From: PALSA-505 sp963762615
Lineage (GTDB): Bacteria; Actinomycetota; Actinomycetes; Streptosporangiales; Streptosporangiaceae
Direction: 5' to 3'
Length of the DNA stretch: 64,000 bases
NCBI GenBank assembly: GCA_963762615.1
Contig: CAVXLG010000012.1
Location: 620,001 to 684,000, forward strand
The notes under the pieces were generated by a model. The model searched no databases. It was not told the DNA's origin and saw nothing but the letters and a program-made list of their open reading frames with translations. Of the stretch, positions 7,958 through 16,249 are shown piece after piece; within the stretch, counting starts at the first letter, position 1, and each line of letters opens with the position of its first letter. The translations under genes were made by a program, and so were the position numbers.

Positions 7958-9349
7958 TCAGCGCCTGCGGCCCCGGTAGCGGGCGGATGCGGCGGCCGCG
8001 CCGCGCCCGGTCGCGGCGGCGGCGGTCACGACCGTTTCCCGGCCAGCGGCCTGTCCCGCTGGCGCGACGTAATCGGCCGCCGGGCCGGCGATCGAGGAAA
8101 GCAGCGGCGAGCCAGGCCGGGCGGTGGCGGTCAGCGGGACTACCGCGGCCCGGCGCATCAGATCGCGCACCTGCGCGGCTTGCCCTGCAGTACACAGGGT
8201 GATGACCACCCCGGCGGCACCGGCTCTGGCGGTCCGGCCCGAACGATGCAGGTAAGCCTTGTGCTCGGCCGGCGGATCCGCGTGGATGACCAGGTCAATG
8301 CCCTCGACGTGGATACCGCGGGCAGCGATGTCGGTCGCGACCAGCACGGGGACGGCGCCCGACGTGAACGATGCGAGGTTCCGGCGGCGGGCGTTCTGCG
8401 CCAGGTTGCCGTGCAGCTCCACCGCCGATACCCGCGCCGTGTTCAGCTGGCGGGTGAGCCTTTGCGCGCCGCGTTTGGTCCGGGTGAAGACCAGCGTCCG
8501 GTTGTTGCCGCCCGCCAGGGCGGCGACAACGCCCACCCGGTCCGCGGGCGCGACGCTGAGCAGGTGGTGGACCATCTCGGCCGGCGGGGCAGCGGAGTCG
8601 ACGGCGTGCCGGGCGGGATGATCAAGGAAGCGCCGCGCGAGGACGTCGACTGCCTTGTCGAGCGTGGCGGAGAACAGCATCCGCTGGCCGTCCGGCGGGG
8701 TGGACTCCAGCAGCCGTCGCACGACCGGGAGGAACCCGAGATCGGCCATGTGGTCGGCTTCGTCGATCACGGTGATCTCGGTATCGCCCAGGTGGCAGTG
8801 ACCCTGGTCGATGAGGTCGGCCAGCCGTCCCGGGCAGGCGACGACGATATCGGCACGCTTTCGCAGCGCAGCTACCTGCGGGTTCTGCGGGGTGCCGCCG
8901 AAGATGGTGACGACGGTCAGGCCCACGGTCCTGGCCAGCGGCGCGAGAACGGCCTCGACCTGGCTGGCGAGCTCGCGGGTGGGCACCAGCACGAGGCCGC
9001 GCGGGCGGCACGCCATGGTGTGCCCGCCGGCCAGGCCGGCGACGAGCGGCAGCGAGAACGCGAGTGTCTTGCCTGAACCGGTCTTGCCGCGCCCGAGAAT
9101 GTCGAGGCCGGCCAGCGAGTCGGGCAGCGTGGCGGCCTGGATCGGGAACGGCGCCACGACGCCGTCTTTGGCGAGCGCGGACACCAGCGGCGCGGGAACG
9201 CCGAGGGAAGTGAAGGTTGCCGGGCCCGCCTGATTGCCGCGCGGGTGCCGCGCAGCACTGAATTTACTGCTGAGCTGGGTTGTCAAAGAATCTCTTTCGG
9301 ACAGTGGGGTGGCCGTGTCATGCAAGGCCGCCACGTCCGTGGAAACCAT
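7958..9349 (-). CDS. DEAD-box ATP-dependent RNA helicase
   Basis: A 463-aa DEAD-box helicase that remodels RNA duplexes using ATP. Motifs in order: Q motif FPIQAATLPDSL, Walker A GRGKTGSGKT, PTRELA, GGTPQNP, DEAD (VIDEADHMADLGF), SAT (LFSATLDK), motif V VATDIAARGIHVEG and motif VI YLHRSGRTARAG. The C-terminal tail is Arg/Ala-rich, as in actinobacterial cold-shock helicases. The ATG at 9349 (MVSTDVAALHD) is a reasonable start; the frame stays open to 9496 but that part has no family resemblance, and no strong ribosome site distinguishes the two. The gene is monocistronic, with no link to the CoM island evident. Confidence 0.88.
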   Translation of the reverse strand: MVSTDVAALHDTATPLSERDSLTTQLSSKFSAARHPRGNQAGPATFTSLGVPAPLVSALAKDGVVAPFPIQAATLPDSLAGLDILGRGKTGSGKTLAFSLPLVAGLAGGHTMACRPRGLVLVPTRELASQVEAVLAPLARTVGLTVVTIFGGTPQNPQVAALRKRADIVVACPGRLADLIDQGHCHLGDTEITVIDEADHMADLGFLPVVRRLLESTPPDGQRMLFSATLDKAVDVLARRFLDHPARHAVDSAAPPAEMVHHLLSVAPADRVGVVAALAGGNNRTLVFTRTKRGAQRLTRQLNTARVSAVELHGNLAQNARRRNLASFTSGAVPVLVATDIAARGIHVEGIDLVIHADPPAEHKAYLHRSGRTARAGAAGVVITLCTAGQAAQVRDLMRRAAVVPLTATARPGSPLLSSIAGPAADYVAPAGQAAGRETVVTAAAATGRGAAAASARYRGRRR

Positions 9350-9724
9350 TTCGCTCGATGAGCGCGGTACGGCCGGCGCGCCCTGATGGCTGCGCCCAAC
9401 TACGTGCACGAGCACTCTACCGTGCTTGCGGGCGAAACCTTGCCCGCCGGCACAGCGAGACCGCCGTGAAACGGCACCACTGCTCCTGCCAGCCATGTCA
9501 GCGCCCGGCGGGGCCGGATTATTCCGGTCACACCCGGGCGCTCCGTTTCTCTTTTCCCGGCGGTGGCGGTGTTTCTCATTTCCCGACGGTGGCGGTGATC
9601 AGCATCATGGGCGGCCGGCCGCCGCCAGCTCAGCCGCGGCACGGCTCTTTTCTCGTCCCATCGGGATCAACGTCGTCGGCCGCTTTACCCGTGCACGCAT
9701 GGGTCAATGAAGGCGCGCGCCGAA
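9350..9724. other. Intergenic region with a short direct repeat
   Basis: No gene is supported here. A 19-bp direct repeat (TTTCCCGRCGGTGGCGGTG) occurs at 9553 and 9579, 26 bp apart. The region lies upstream of the helicase gene and of the EaCoMT remnant, at the left border of the CoM island. Confidence 0.45.
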
Positions 9725-9909
9725 CAGTGTCGCGAATCGCGAGGACCAATCGGCATCTACCGCTACTTCGAGCGGCTGCGCGGATACGAGATCGACGGGC
9801 ACCGGCCCGGACGACCTCAAGCCGCTCGCCGACGGCGCGGCCATCGTGCGGGCCGAGCTGGGCGGATCGCGGCCCGGCGAGGGCGGAATTTGTGTCCTGC
9901 GAAGGTGAG
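9725..9909 (+). pseudogene. Internally deleted remnant of an epoxyalkane:CoM transferase-like gene
   Basis: Three fragments of the 29930-31033 gene can be recognised in order. The stretch at about 9736-9797 encodes GPIGIYRYFERLRGYEIDG, matching the YGTILYYYLERMSGYKLTG segment near residue 85 of the intact protein. After a frame change, 9801-9833 encodes TGPDDLKPLAD, matching the region near residue 280. It then joins directly to DGAAIVRAEL, matching the extreme C-terminus. The second join lies where the intact gene has two short 'LAD' coding repeats, as expected for repeat-mediated deletion. The frame ends at a TGA at 9906-9908. The zinc-ligand regions are absent, so it is non-functional. Confidence 0.7.
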
Positions 9910-9997
9910 GAAAGAAAGGATGGTTGGCCTGATGGGGTGATCTGCCGCCGTGCACACCCGCGTAACATGTCGACCGCGTCCGCAAGGTGGTGTGCCG

Positions 9998-10606
9998 ATG
10001 ACCGATACGGTGTGGACCGGTATCGACGATGTCAGCTTGCCGCCGGGCAGCCATGTGTGCGCGTTCTACCGGGGCGCGACCGACCGGGACCGGCTGCTCA
10101 CCGCCTACTTCGGCACCGGCCTGACTGCGGGGGACAAGTGCATCTGCATCGTCGACTCCCCGGACACGGCCAGCAGGCTCGAGCTGCTGCGGGACCGCGG
10201 CCCCGTCGGCGGCCTGCCCGGTCACCAGTTCGATGTTCACCTGCCCGAGTCCACCTACCTGGCCGGCGGCAGGTTCACCAGCACCGAGATGCTCACGTTC
10301 TGGACCGAGAACCTGGTCAAGGCAGAGATCGAGGGTTACTCCTTCTGCCGGCTGGCAGGCGAGATGACCTGGGCGCTGCGCGACGCGCCGGGCGTCGAGC
10401 ATCTCGCGGGCTACGAATCGGAGCTGAACCGGGTCACCTCGGGCGCTTCGGCGATCGTGCTATGCCTGTATGACCTGGACCAGTTCAGCGGCGAGGTCGT
10501 GGTGAACATCGTCAAGACCCACCCTCAGGTGCTGGTCCAGGGCATTCTCGTCGAGAACCCGTACTACATGGGGCCGGACGAGTTCCTCAGCTCGGCGCTC
10601 GGCTGA
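9998..10606 (+). CDS. Stand-alone MEDS (DcmR-type sensory) domain protein
   Basis: A 202-aa soluble protein consisting only of a MEDS domain, the sensory domain first defined in methanogen/methylotroph regulators such as DcmR. Typical landmarks are HVCAFYRG near residue 18, GLTAGDKCICIVD near 45, the TYLAGGRF segment, EMTWAL, YESELN, CLYDLDQFSG and a C-terminal NPYYMGPDEF. There is no DNA-binding domain, so it probably works by interacting with another protein. The ATG at 9998 is supported by AAGGTGG 8 nt upstream; the earlier 9950 start is rejected. It directly follows the EaCoMT remnant and precedes a PucR regulator by 9 nt, with which it is likely co-transcribed. It is paralogous to the protein at 21387. 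Confidence 0.8.
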   Translation: MTDTVWTGIDDVSLPPGSHVCAFYRGATDRDRLLTAYFGTGLTAGDKCICIVDSPDTASRLELLRDRGPVGGLPGHQFDVHLPESTYLAGGRFTSTEMLTFWTENLVKAEIEGYSFCRLAGEMTWALRDAPGVEHLAGYESELNRVTSGASAIVLCLYDLDQFSGEVVVNIVKTHPQVLVQGILVENPYYMGPDEFLSSALG

Positions 10607-10615
10607 CCCGGCGCC

Positions 10616-12343
10616 ATGACAGCCGAACGGACCGCGCCGGCCGGGAACAGGCCGCTGTCCTTCCTGCCGGTCCCGCACCAGGATGTGCCCGACGCCAGCC
10701 TGCGGGCGCGGCTTAGCGAGCTGCGGGCGCTCCTGGTCATCTCGCTGCTGATGACCGAGTCGGTCGACGAGGAGCAGATCCTGGAACTGGCCGCCTCGTC
10801 GGCACCGGGCCTCGGGCCGTGGCGGATCGCGGGCTGCGGGTTTACCGACGGCAGGTGGCGCCCCGGCAGCGGCAGCGGGCCGGCGCCGGGCAGCCTGCTC
10901 CGGCAGCTCGCCACGCTGGGCAGCGGCAGCAGCCCGGTCGAGCTGCCCGGCGAGGCGTGGGCGTGCGCCTACCCGCTGCGCAGCATCAGCGGGCTGCTCG
11001 GCCACCTGGTAGCCGCGGCCGATGAGGAGCCGTCCGCGGAGGTGCGGTTCGTCATCCAGGTGCTGGCGCAGCAGACCGGCGTGGCGGTGTCGAACGCCCG
11101 GCTGCACGCCCGGGAGCGGGCCACGGCGGCCGAGCTGGCCGGCACTAACGCGGCGCTCGCCGAGACTGTGGCCAGCCTGCGGCGCAGCATGGACATCCAC
11201 GACCGGCTCACCCAGGTGGCGGTGTCCGGCGAGGGCCAGCCGGGGATAGCAAAGGCCCTGCACGAGCTGACCGGGATGCCGGTGGTGATCGAGGACCGGT
11301 ACGGCAACCTGGCCGCCTGGGCCGGCCCCGGCCGGCCGGACCCCTACCCGCACGAGTCCTTCGCCAAGCGCGAGCAGCTGCTGCGGCGGCTGCTGCGGGA
11401 CAGCAAGCCGGTCCGGGACGGCGAGCGGCTCGCCCTGATGGCCTCGCCGCGGCCGGACGTGATCGGGGTGCTCGCGCTGGTCGATCCCGGCCGGCAGGCG
11501 GACAGCGCCGACCTGGTGGCGCTCGAGCACGGCGCGACCGTGCTCTCGGTGGAGCTGGCCCGGCTGCGCGGCATCGCGGACACCGAGCTGCGGCTGCGCC
11601 GCGACCTCGTCCACGACCTGCTCACCGGCACCGACGATGAGGGTGCGCAGGCGCGGGCCGAGGCGCTCGACTACGACTTGCGCCGTCCGCACCGGGTGGT
11701 CGTAGTCGAGGGCAAGGGCCGGTTCCGCACCCAGGACGCGCTGCTGTCCGCGGTCCGCCGGGCGCTGCGCCAGTCCCGGTTGCCCGGACTGTTCGGGATG
11801 ATCTCCGGTGACGTCGCCGTGATCACGGCCGGCCAGACGAGCTGGGATGAGCTGCGCCACATCATCGTGTCCGACCTCGGCGGCGGCCAGTGCCGCATCG
11901 GCGTGGGCGGTACCTGTGCCCGCCCGTCCGAGCTGCCGCGGTCGCTGCGGGAGGCCCGGCTCGCGCTCCGGCTGCAGCAGACGCTGCTGCCCGCCGGCAG
12001 CATCTGCGAGTACCCCAAGCTCGGCATCTTCCGGATGCTGGCCGCCATCCCCGACCTCACCGAGGTCAACGGGTTCGTCCGCGACTGGCTGGGCAGCCTG
12101 CTCGACTACGACGAGCGCAGGGGCGCCGAACTCGTGCACACGCTCACTCAGTACCTTGAGCACGGCGGCAACTACGACGCGACCGCGGCCGGGCTGTCGG
12201 TGCACCGCAGCACGCTCAAATACCGGTTGCAGCGCATCCGCGAGCTGTCCGGCCTGGACCTGAACGATCCCGACGTGCACTTCAACCTGCAGCTCGCCAC
12301 TCGCGCCTGGGGAACGCTGCAGGCCCTTCGTTCCGAACGCTGA
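10616..12343 (+). CDS. PucR/CdaR-family transcriptional regulator with GAF-like N-terminus
   Basis: A 575-aa regulator. Residues about 30-180 form a GAF-like region ending in the LAQQTGVAVSNARLHARE helix, about 200-330 a second sensory region (VIEDRYGNLAAWAGPGRPDPYP), about 340-460 the GGDEF-like CdaR domain, and the last 70 residues the PucR C-terminal helix-turn-helix (LSVHRSTLKYRLQRIREL). PucR-type proteins usually activate catabolic operons in response to pathway metabolites. It lies 9 nt after the MEDS gene and 175 nt before xecC, reading the same way, so it is the prime candidate regulator of the epoxide carboxylation operon. By eye about two-thirds of its residues match the second PucR at 16250. 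Confidence 0.85.
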   Translation: MTAERTAPAGNRPLSFLPVPHQDVPDASLRARLSELRALLVISLLMTESVDEEQILELAASSAPGLGPWRIAGCGFTDGRWRPGSGSGPAPGSLLRQLATLGSGSSPVELPGEAWACAYPLRSISGLLGHLVAAADEEPSAEVRFVIQVLAQQTGVAVSNARLHARERATAAELAGTNAALAETVASLRRSMDIHDRLTQVAVSGEGQPGIAKALHELTGMPVVIEDRYGNLAAWAGPGRPDPYPHESFAKREQLLRRLLRDSKPVRDGERLALMASPRPDVIGVLALVDPGRQADSADLVALEHGATVLSVELARLRGIADTELRLRRDLVHDLLTGTDDEGAQARAEALDYDLRRPHRVVVVEGKGRFRTQDALLSAVRRALRQSRLPGLFGMISGDVAVITAGQTSWDELRHIIVSDLGGGQCRIGVGGTCARPSELPRSLREARLALRLQQTLLPAGSICEYPKLGIFRMLAAIPDLTEVNGFVRDWLGSLLDYDERRGAELVHTLTQYLEHGGNYDATAAGLSVHRSTLKYRLQRIRELSGLDLNDPDVHFNLQLATRAWGTLQALRSER

Positions 12344-12434
12344 CGGCCCGGAGCCGGGCACCGGCGCCGGCGGCCGCGCGCTGACGTCCGCCGATCCGGC
12401 GGTCTGTTCTGGAGGGGTCAGGTACCGCCGGTAG

Positions 12435-12452
12435 TTCGTCCCCCGGTGACCT
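12435..12452 (+). promoter_or_regulatory. TTCGTCC-type element upstream of xecC (candidate operator)
   Basis: TTCGTCCCCCGGTGACC lies in the 175-bp gap before xecC. Related words, TTCGTCC followed by a GC spacer and GGAC or CAGG, occur upstream of the second PucR (16140), the second EaCoMT (about 29889) and comA (31134-31150). It also forms part of an imperfect hairpin between GGGGTCAGGT (about 12415) and ACCTGCCCC (about 12449). The regulatory role is inferred from recurrence only. Confidence 0.3.
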
Positions 12453-12518
12453 GCCCCGGCCGGAATCCGCCGGTGATCCTGAACACGCCGGCAGCGCCAG
12501 GAAGTGAAAGGGCGAGCG

Positions 12519-14177
12519 ATGATCGATGTACGGAACCCGGGTGACCGATTCCGCGGGCTGCGCGCCCGCATCGGCTCTCTCGGGTCGCCGCCCGACGGCG
12601 ACCGGGGCGCGGACGGCGCCCCGCTGACCGTGGGCGAGTGGGCGCTGCTGCTCGACGACATGATCGAGCACCCGGCGGACAACACCGAGGCGCTGTGGAA
12701 CGTGGCCCAGCCCGGCGAGGATGACCGCGAGTACGACGCCATCTTCGTCGGCGGGGGCGCGAGCGGCCGGTTCGGCTCGGCCTACCTGCGCGCCCGCGGC
12801 GGCCGCCAGCTCACCATCGACGCCTGGCCGTTCCTCGGCGGCTCGTGCCCGCACCAGGCCTGCGTGCCGCATCACCTGTTCTCCGAGTGCGCCCGCGAGC
12901 TCGACCTGGCCCGGCACATGCAGGGGCGGCTGTGGTACCCGCCGTTCGACGAGAAGCGGGCCAGCATCCTGGAGATCATCGACCTGTTCAAGGCGGGCCG
13001 GGCGTACCCGCACGCGATCATGAACTGGCAGTCCAAGGAACAGCTCAGCATGGAGTACATCCTGAACACGCCGGCCACCATCATCGACGAGCACACCGTC
13101 GAGGCGGACGGGCAGCGGTTCCGGGCCAGGAACCTGGTGCTGTGCACCGGGGCCAGCACCGTCTACCCGGACGTCCCCGGCATGGACCGCAAGGGAATCT
13201 ACGACTTCGCCTCGCTGATCGAGGAGCTCGACTACGAGCCGAACCGGTGCGTGATCGTGGGCGGGTCGAAGGTCGCACTGGAGTACGGTTCGTTCTTCCA
13301 CGCGACCGGGTGCAAGACCACGATCCTGACCCGCAGCCCGCTGATGGAGACGGCGAGCCTGCACCACGTCGACGAGGGACTGCGCGAGTACGTCGTCTCG
13401 ATGATGGCCGACCGCGGCATCGAGATCCTGGCGGGCACCGAGCTGGTCGAAGTGCTCGGCGACGGGCGCGTCACCGGCGTCCGGTACCGGACGCCGCGAG
13501 GGGAGGTGCGAGAGATCGATACCGACTTCCTGTTCGTCGGCACCGGGGAGCGTCCCGACCTGAGCATGTACCGCGCTCTCGGCCTGGAGACCGACGAGCG
13601 AGGCTTCGTGGTCGCCGACGCGACCATGCGCACCTCGGTGCCGAATGTCTACGCGGCCGGCGACCTGCTCGGCCCGCCGATGGAGATGTTCAAGGCGCGC
13701 AAGTGCGGCGTCGGCGCTGCCCGCAACATCATGGGCGAGCACTATGAGTTCGACTACACCAGCTATCCCGACTTCCTGCACACCACCTACGAGGTGACCT
13801 GGTGCGGCCTGTCCGAGGCCGAGGCGCGGGAGAAGTACCGCAACGTGATCAAGATCCAGATGCCGCCCGACGACGCAGACCCCGAATCGTTCGCGCTGCC
13901 GGCCGCCGAAGGATCGATGCTGTACGCCTTCACCCGGCCGGTACTGTCCGGCTGGCTCAAGCTCGTCATCGACGCGGACTCGCGGAAGATCCTCGGCGCC
14001 CATCACGTGGGATTCGGCGCCAAGGACGCCTTCCAGTACATCGACCACCTGATCCGCCAGCCCGGCGGCTGGACAATGGACCAGATGGCCGAGCTGGACG
14101 AGCTCTTCCTCAACCCGGAGCACTTCATCCAGCTCTGCCGGCTGCGCGCCGGCCAGCTCAACCCGGTCAACCTGTGA
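12519..14177 (+). CDS. xecC: 2-ketopropyl-CoM oxidoreductase/carboxylase-like flavoenzyme
   Basis: A 552-aa disulfide oxidoreductase-family protein closely resembling the NADPH:2-ketopropyl-CoM oxidoreductase/carboxylase of Xanthobacter. That enzyme cleaves the thioether of 2-ketopropyl-CoM and carboxylates the enolacetone to acetoacetate, releasing CoM. The FAD motif VGGGASGRFG (77-86) is followed by the redox disulfide Cys110/Cys115 in GGSCPHQACVPHHLF, an NADP(H) domain (VGGSKVALEYGSFF) and the second FAD motif NVYAAGDLLGPPMEMFKARK. The C-terminal ELFLNPEHFIQL keeps the Phe (530) and His (535) that, as I recall, replace and complement the usual His-Glu proton relay in this enzyme alone. The ATG at 12519 has AAAGGG 6 nt upstream. 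The N-terminus (residues 1-70) is longer than in ordinary disulfide reductases, as in XecC. First gene of the xecCDE set. Confidence 0.9.
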   Translation: MIDVRNPGDRFRGLRARIGSLGSPPDGDRGADGAPLTVGEWALLLDDMIEHPADNTEALWNVAQPGEDDREYDAIFVGGGASGRFGSAYLRARGGRQLTIDAWPFLGGSCPHQACVPHHLFSECARELDLARHMQGRLWYPPFDEKRASILEIIDLFKAGRAYPHAIMNWQSKEQLSMEYILNTPATIIDEHTVEADGQRFRARNLVLCTGASTVYPDVPGMDRKGIYDFASLIEELDYEPNRCVIVGGSKVALEYGSFFHATGCKTTILTRSPLMETASLHHVDEGLREYVVSMMADRGIEILAGTELVEVLGDGRVTGVRYRTPRGEVREIDTDFLFVGTGERPDLSMYRALGLETDERGFVVADATMRTSVPNVYAAGDLLGPPMEMFKARKCGVGAARNIMGEHYEFDYTSYPDFLHTTYEVTWCGLSEAEAREKYRNVIKIQMPPDDADPESFALPAAEGSMLYAFTRPVLSGWLKLVIDADSRKILGAHHVGFGAKDAFQYIDHLIRQPGGWTMDQMAELDELFLNPEHFIQLCRLRAGQLNPVNL

Positions 14178-14186
14178 GGCGGGCCG

Positions 14187-15170
14187 GTGGCCGCGGGCCA
14201 GATGCCGGATGACCGGATGACCGGCGGCCAGTCCGCTGCGGACCAGCGGCCCGGGGCCCAGCGGTCCGGGGATCAGTCGGCCGGGAGCCAGCGGGCCGGG
14301 GATCAGTCGGCCGGGAGCCAGCGGGCCGCGAGCCAGCGGGCCGGGGATCAGTCGGCCGGGAGCCAGCGGGCCGGGAGACAGCGGGCCGGGGATCAGTCGG
14401 CCGGGGACCAGACGGCCGGGAGCCAGCCCGCCGGGGGCCAGACCGCTCCGGGCCGGGTGGCGGTGGTCACCGGCGGAGCGTCTGGCATCGGACTGGCGAC
14501 CTGCGCCCGGCTGCGCGAGGACGGCCTTGTCGTGGCCGCGCTCGACTTGGCACCCGAGGGCGCGGCCGGGGCCGCCGACCTGGCGCTGGCCTGCGACGTC
14601 ACCCGCGAGGAGTCGGTCGCCGCCGCAATGGCCGCCGTAGCGGGCCGGCTCGGCCCGGTCGATGTGCTGGTCAACAATGCCGGGGTCACCGGATCCCGGG
14701 CGGCCACCATCTGCCACGAGACGCCCGTGCAGGACTGGGATCTGGTCCAGGCAGTCAACGTCCGGGGCCCGTTCCTGTGCAGCCGGGCCGTGCTGCCGTC
14801 GATGGTGGAGCGGGGATCGGGGCACATCATCACGATCGCGTCGGTGGCCGGGCTGGTTGCTTTCCCCGGCCGGTGCGCGTACACGGCGTCCAAGGGCGCG
14901 GCCCTGATGCTCACCCGGTCGATCGCCGTTGACTACGCCGCTGCGGGCATCCGCGCCAACGCCGTCTGCCCGGGCATGGTGTACACGCCCATGACGAGCT
15001 GGCGGCTGGACCAGCCGCGGCTGCGCGCCGAGGTGGAGGGCCGGATCCCGGCGGGCCGGGTCGCGTCGGCGGCGGAGATCGCGGACGCGGTCGCCGTGCT
15101 CGCCTCCGGCCGGCTGGCCTATATGACCGGCCACCCGCTGGTGGTGGACGGTGGCATGTCCGCCTGGTGA
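14187..15170 (+). CDS. xecD: R-2-hydroxypropyl-CoM dehydrogenase-like SDR with repeat-rich N-terminal extension
   Basis: A 327-aa short-chain dehydrogenase, begun 9 nt after xecC. The Rossmann motif is TGGASGIG (about residue 95), with NNAG, and the catalytic Ser219, Tyr232 and Lys236 lie in ASVAG and GRCAYTASKG. It matches R-2-hydroxypropyl-CoM dehydrogenase very closely around the active site. Arg229 (FPGR) and Arg273 (SWRLDQP) correspond to the two arginines reported to clamp the CoM sulfonate in that enzyme. It should oxidise R-hydroxyalkyl-CoM to the ketoalkyl-CoM used by XecC. Odd: about 85 extra N-terminal residues of Gly/Asp/Gln/Ser/Ala repeats precede the normal 250-residue fold, encoded by a 30-bp tandem repeat. 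A start inside the repeat region cannot be excluded. Confidence 0.88.
   Translation: MAAGQMPDDRMTGGQSAADQRPGAQRSGDQSAGSQRAGDQSAGSQRAASQRAGDQSAGSQRAGRQRAGDQSAGDQTAGSQPAGGQTAPGRVAVVTGGASGIGLATCARLREDGLVVAALDLAPEGAAGAADLALACDVTREESVAAAMAAVAGRLGPVDVLVNNAGVTGSRAATICHETPVQDWDLVQAVNVRGPFLCSRAVLPSMVERGSGHIITIASVAGLVAFPGRCAYTASKGAALMLTRSIAVDYAAAGIRANAVCPGMVYTPMTSWRLDQPRLRAEVEGRIPAGRVASAAEIADAVAVLASGRLAYMTGHPLVVDGGMSAW
14230..14450 (+). repeat. 15/30-bp tandem repeat inside the xecD 5' region
   Basis: Units of the type GGGGATCAGTCGGCCGGGAG plus CCAGCGGGCC recur about seven times in frame, encoding GDQSAGSQRA-like decapeptides. The repeat sits entirely upstream of the Rossmann fold, so copy-number change would alter only the N-terminal extension. 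Confidence 0.8.
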
Positions 15171-15353
15171 CTGGCGTGCCGGCCAGCAGGCGGCCACGGT
15201 CAGGCGGCGACGGTCAGGCGGCGACCGTTCAGGCGGCGACCGTCAGGCGGCGACCGTCAGGCGGCGACGGTCAGGCAGTGACCGATAGGCAGTGACCGAC
15301 GGCGAGCGAGCGGCGCGGGCAGGCCGGCCCGCGGCGACGAACGAGGAGGGCCG

Positions 15354-16127
15354 ATGGCAGGCAGGCTGGACGGCAAGGTGGCGGTGATAACCGGGGCTGG
15401 CTCGGGCATCGGGCGGGCGGCCGCGGAGCTGTTCGCGCGCGAGGGGGCGGCGGTCGCGGTCGTGGACCTGGCCGCCCAGGCTGCCGCCGACACCATGGAG
15501 GCCATCGCGGCCGGCCGCGGCCGCGCGCTGGCCGTCACCGCCGACGTGTCCGACCCTGCGCAGGTCAACGGCGCCTTCGGCCAGGTCGCGCGGGAACTCG
15601 GCCCACCCGACGTGCTCTACAACAACGCCGGGGTGAACAGCGCCGGCTCGGTCCTGGACGCCACCGACGACGACTGGGACCGTTGTTTCGCCGTCAACGC
15701 CCGGGGGACGTTCTTGTGCTCCCGCGCAGCCGCCCGGCAGATGGCCGCCGCCGGGCGCGGGTCGATCATCAACCAGGGATCGGTGGCGGCGCTGGTCGGC
15801 GTGGCCAGCTTCGCCTCTTACTGCGCGGCCAAGGGCGCGGTGGTCGCGCTGACCAGATCCATGTCCGTCAACCTGGCTCCGCGCGGCATCCGGGTCAACG
15901 TGATCTGCCCCGGCACCGTGTACACGCCGCTGATGGAGCCGATGTTGCGCGCCCGCGGGAACGGTGACATGGAGGCCGGGCTGGCGCTCACCGTGGCCAA
16001 GTACCCGATCGGCAGGCTCGGCACCCCGCAGGAAATCGCCCAGGTAGCGCTGTTCCTCGGCAGCGACGAGTCGTCGTTCCTGACCGGCTCGGTGGTCACC
16101 GCGGACGGCGGCATGACCTCGCAGTGA
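15354..16127 (+). CDS. xecE: S-2-hydroxypropyl-CoM dehydrogenase-like SDR
   Basis: A 257-aa classical short-chain dehydrogenase with TGAGSGIG, NNAG and the catalytic Tyr156/Lys160 in SYCAAKG. Its second half (GSVAALVGVASFASYCAAKG, VICPGTVYTPL, AKYPIGRLGTP, VTADGGM) closely follows S-2-hydroxypropyl-CoM dehydrogenase, the enantiomer-specific partner of XecD, so it probably oxidises S-hydroxyalkyl-CoM. As I recall, the Xanthobacter enzyme binds the CoM sulfonate through an Arg and a Lys spaced R-x-x-K before YPIGR. Here the Lys is kept (216) but the Arg position is Thr213, so substrate binding may differ. It is separated from xecD by about 180 bp containing a short GGCGACGGTCAGGC repeat. ATG at 15354 follows GGAGGG. 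Confidence 0.8.
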   Translation: MAGRLDGKVAVITGAGSGIGRAAAELFAREGAAVAVVDLAAQAAADTMEAIAAGRGRALAVTADVSDPAQVNGAFGQVARELGPPDVLYNNAGVNSAGSVLDATDDDWDRCFAVNARGTFLCSRAAARQMAAAGRGSIINQGSVAALVGVASFASYCAAKGAVVALTRSMSVNLAPRGIRVNVICPGTVYTPLMEPMLRARGNGDMEAGLALTVAKYPIGRLGTPQEIAQVALFLGSDESSFLTGSVVTADGGMTSQ

Positions 16128-16249
16128 CGCCCGGCCGGATTCGTCCCAGCGGCCAGGTTTCCAGGGCTCGCTTGACCCGGCTAGCTTTAGCAGAGCCCGG
16201 CAACTCCCTTTGCCATCCAGGCGTAACCCTCTCACGGGCGAGCGGAAGA

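Noticed and set aside
10460..12742. 760-codon minus-strand frame opposite the PucR gene
   Set aside because: Antisense shadow of the PucR coding sequence with no recognisable family.
12282..15197. 971-codon open frame on the minus strand across xecC and xecD
   Set aside because: No stop codons because of high GC and repeats; composition is noise, and the plus strand holds conserved flavoenzyme and SDR genes.
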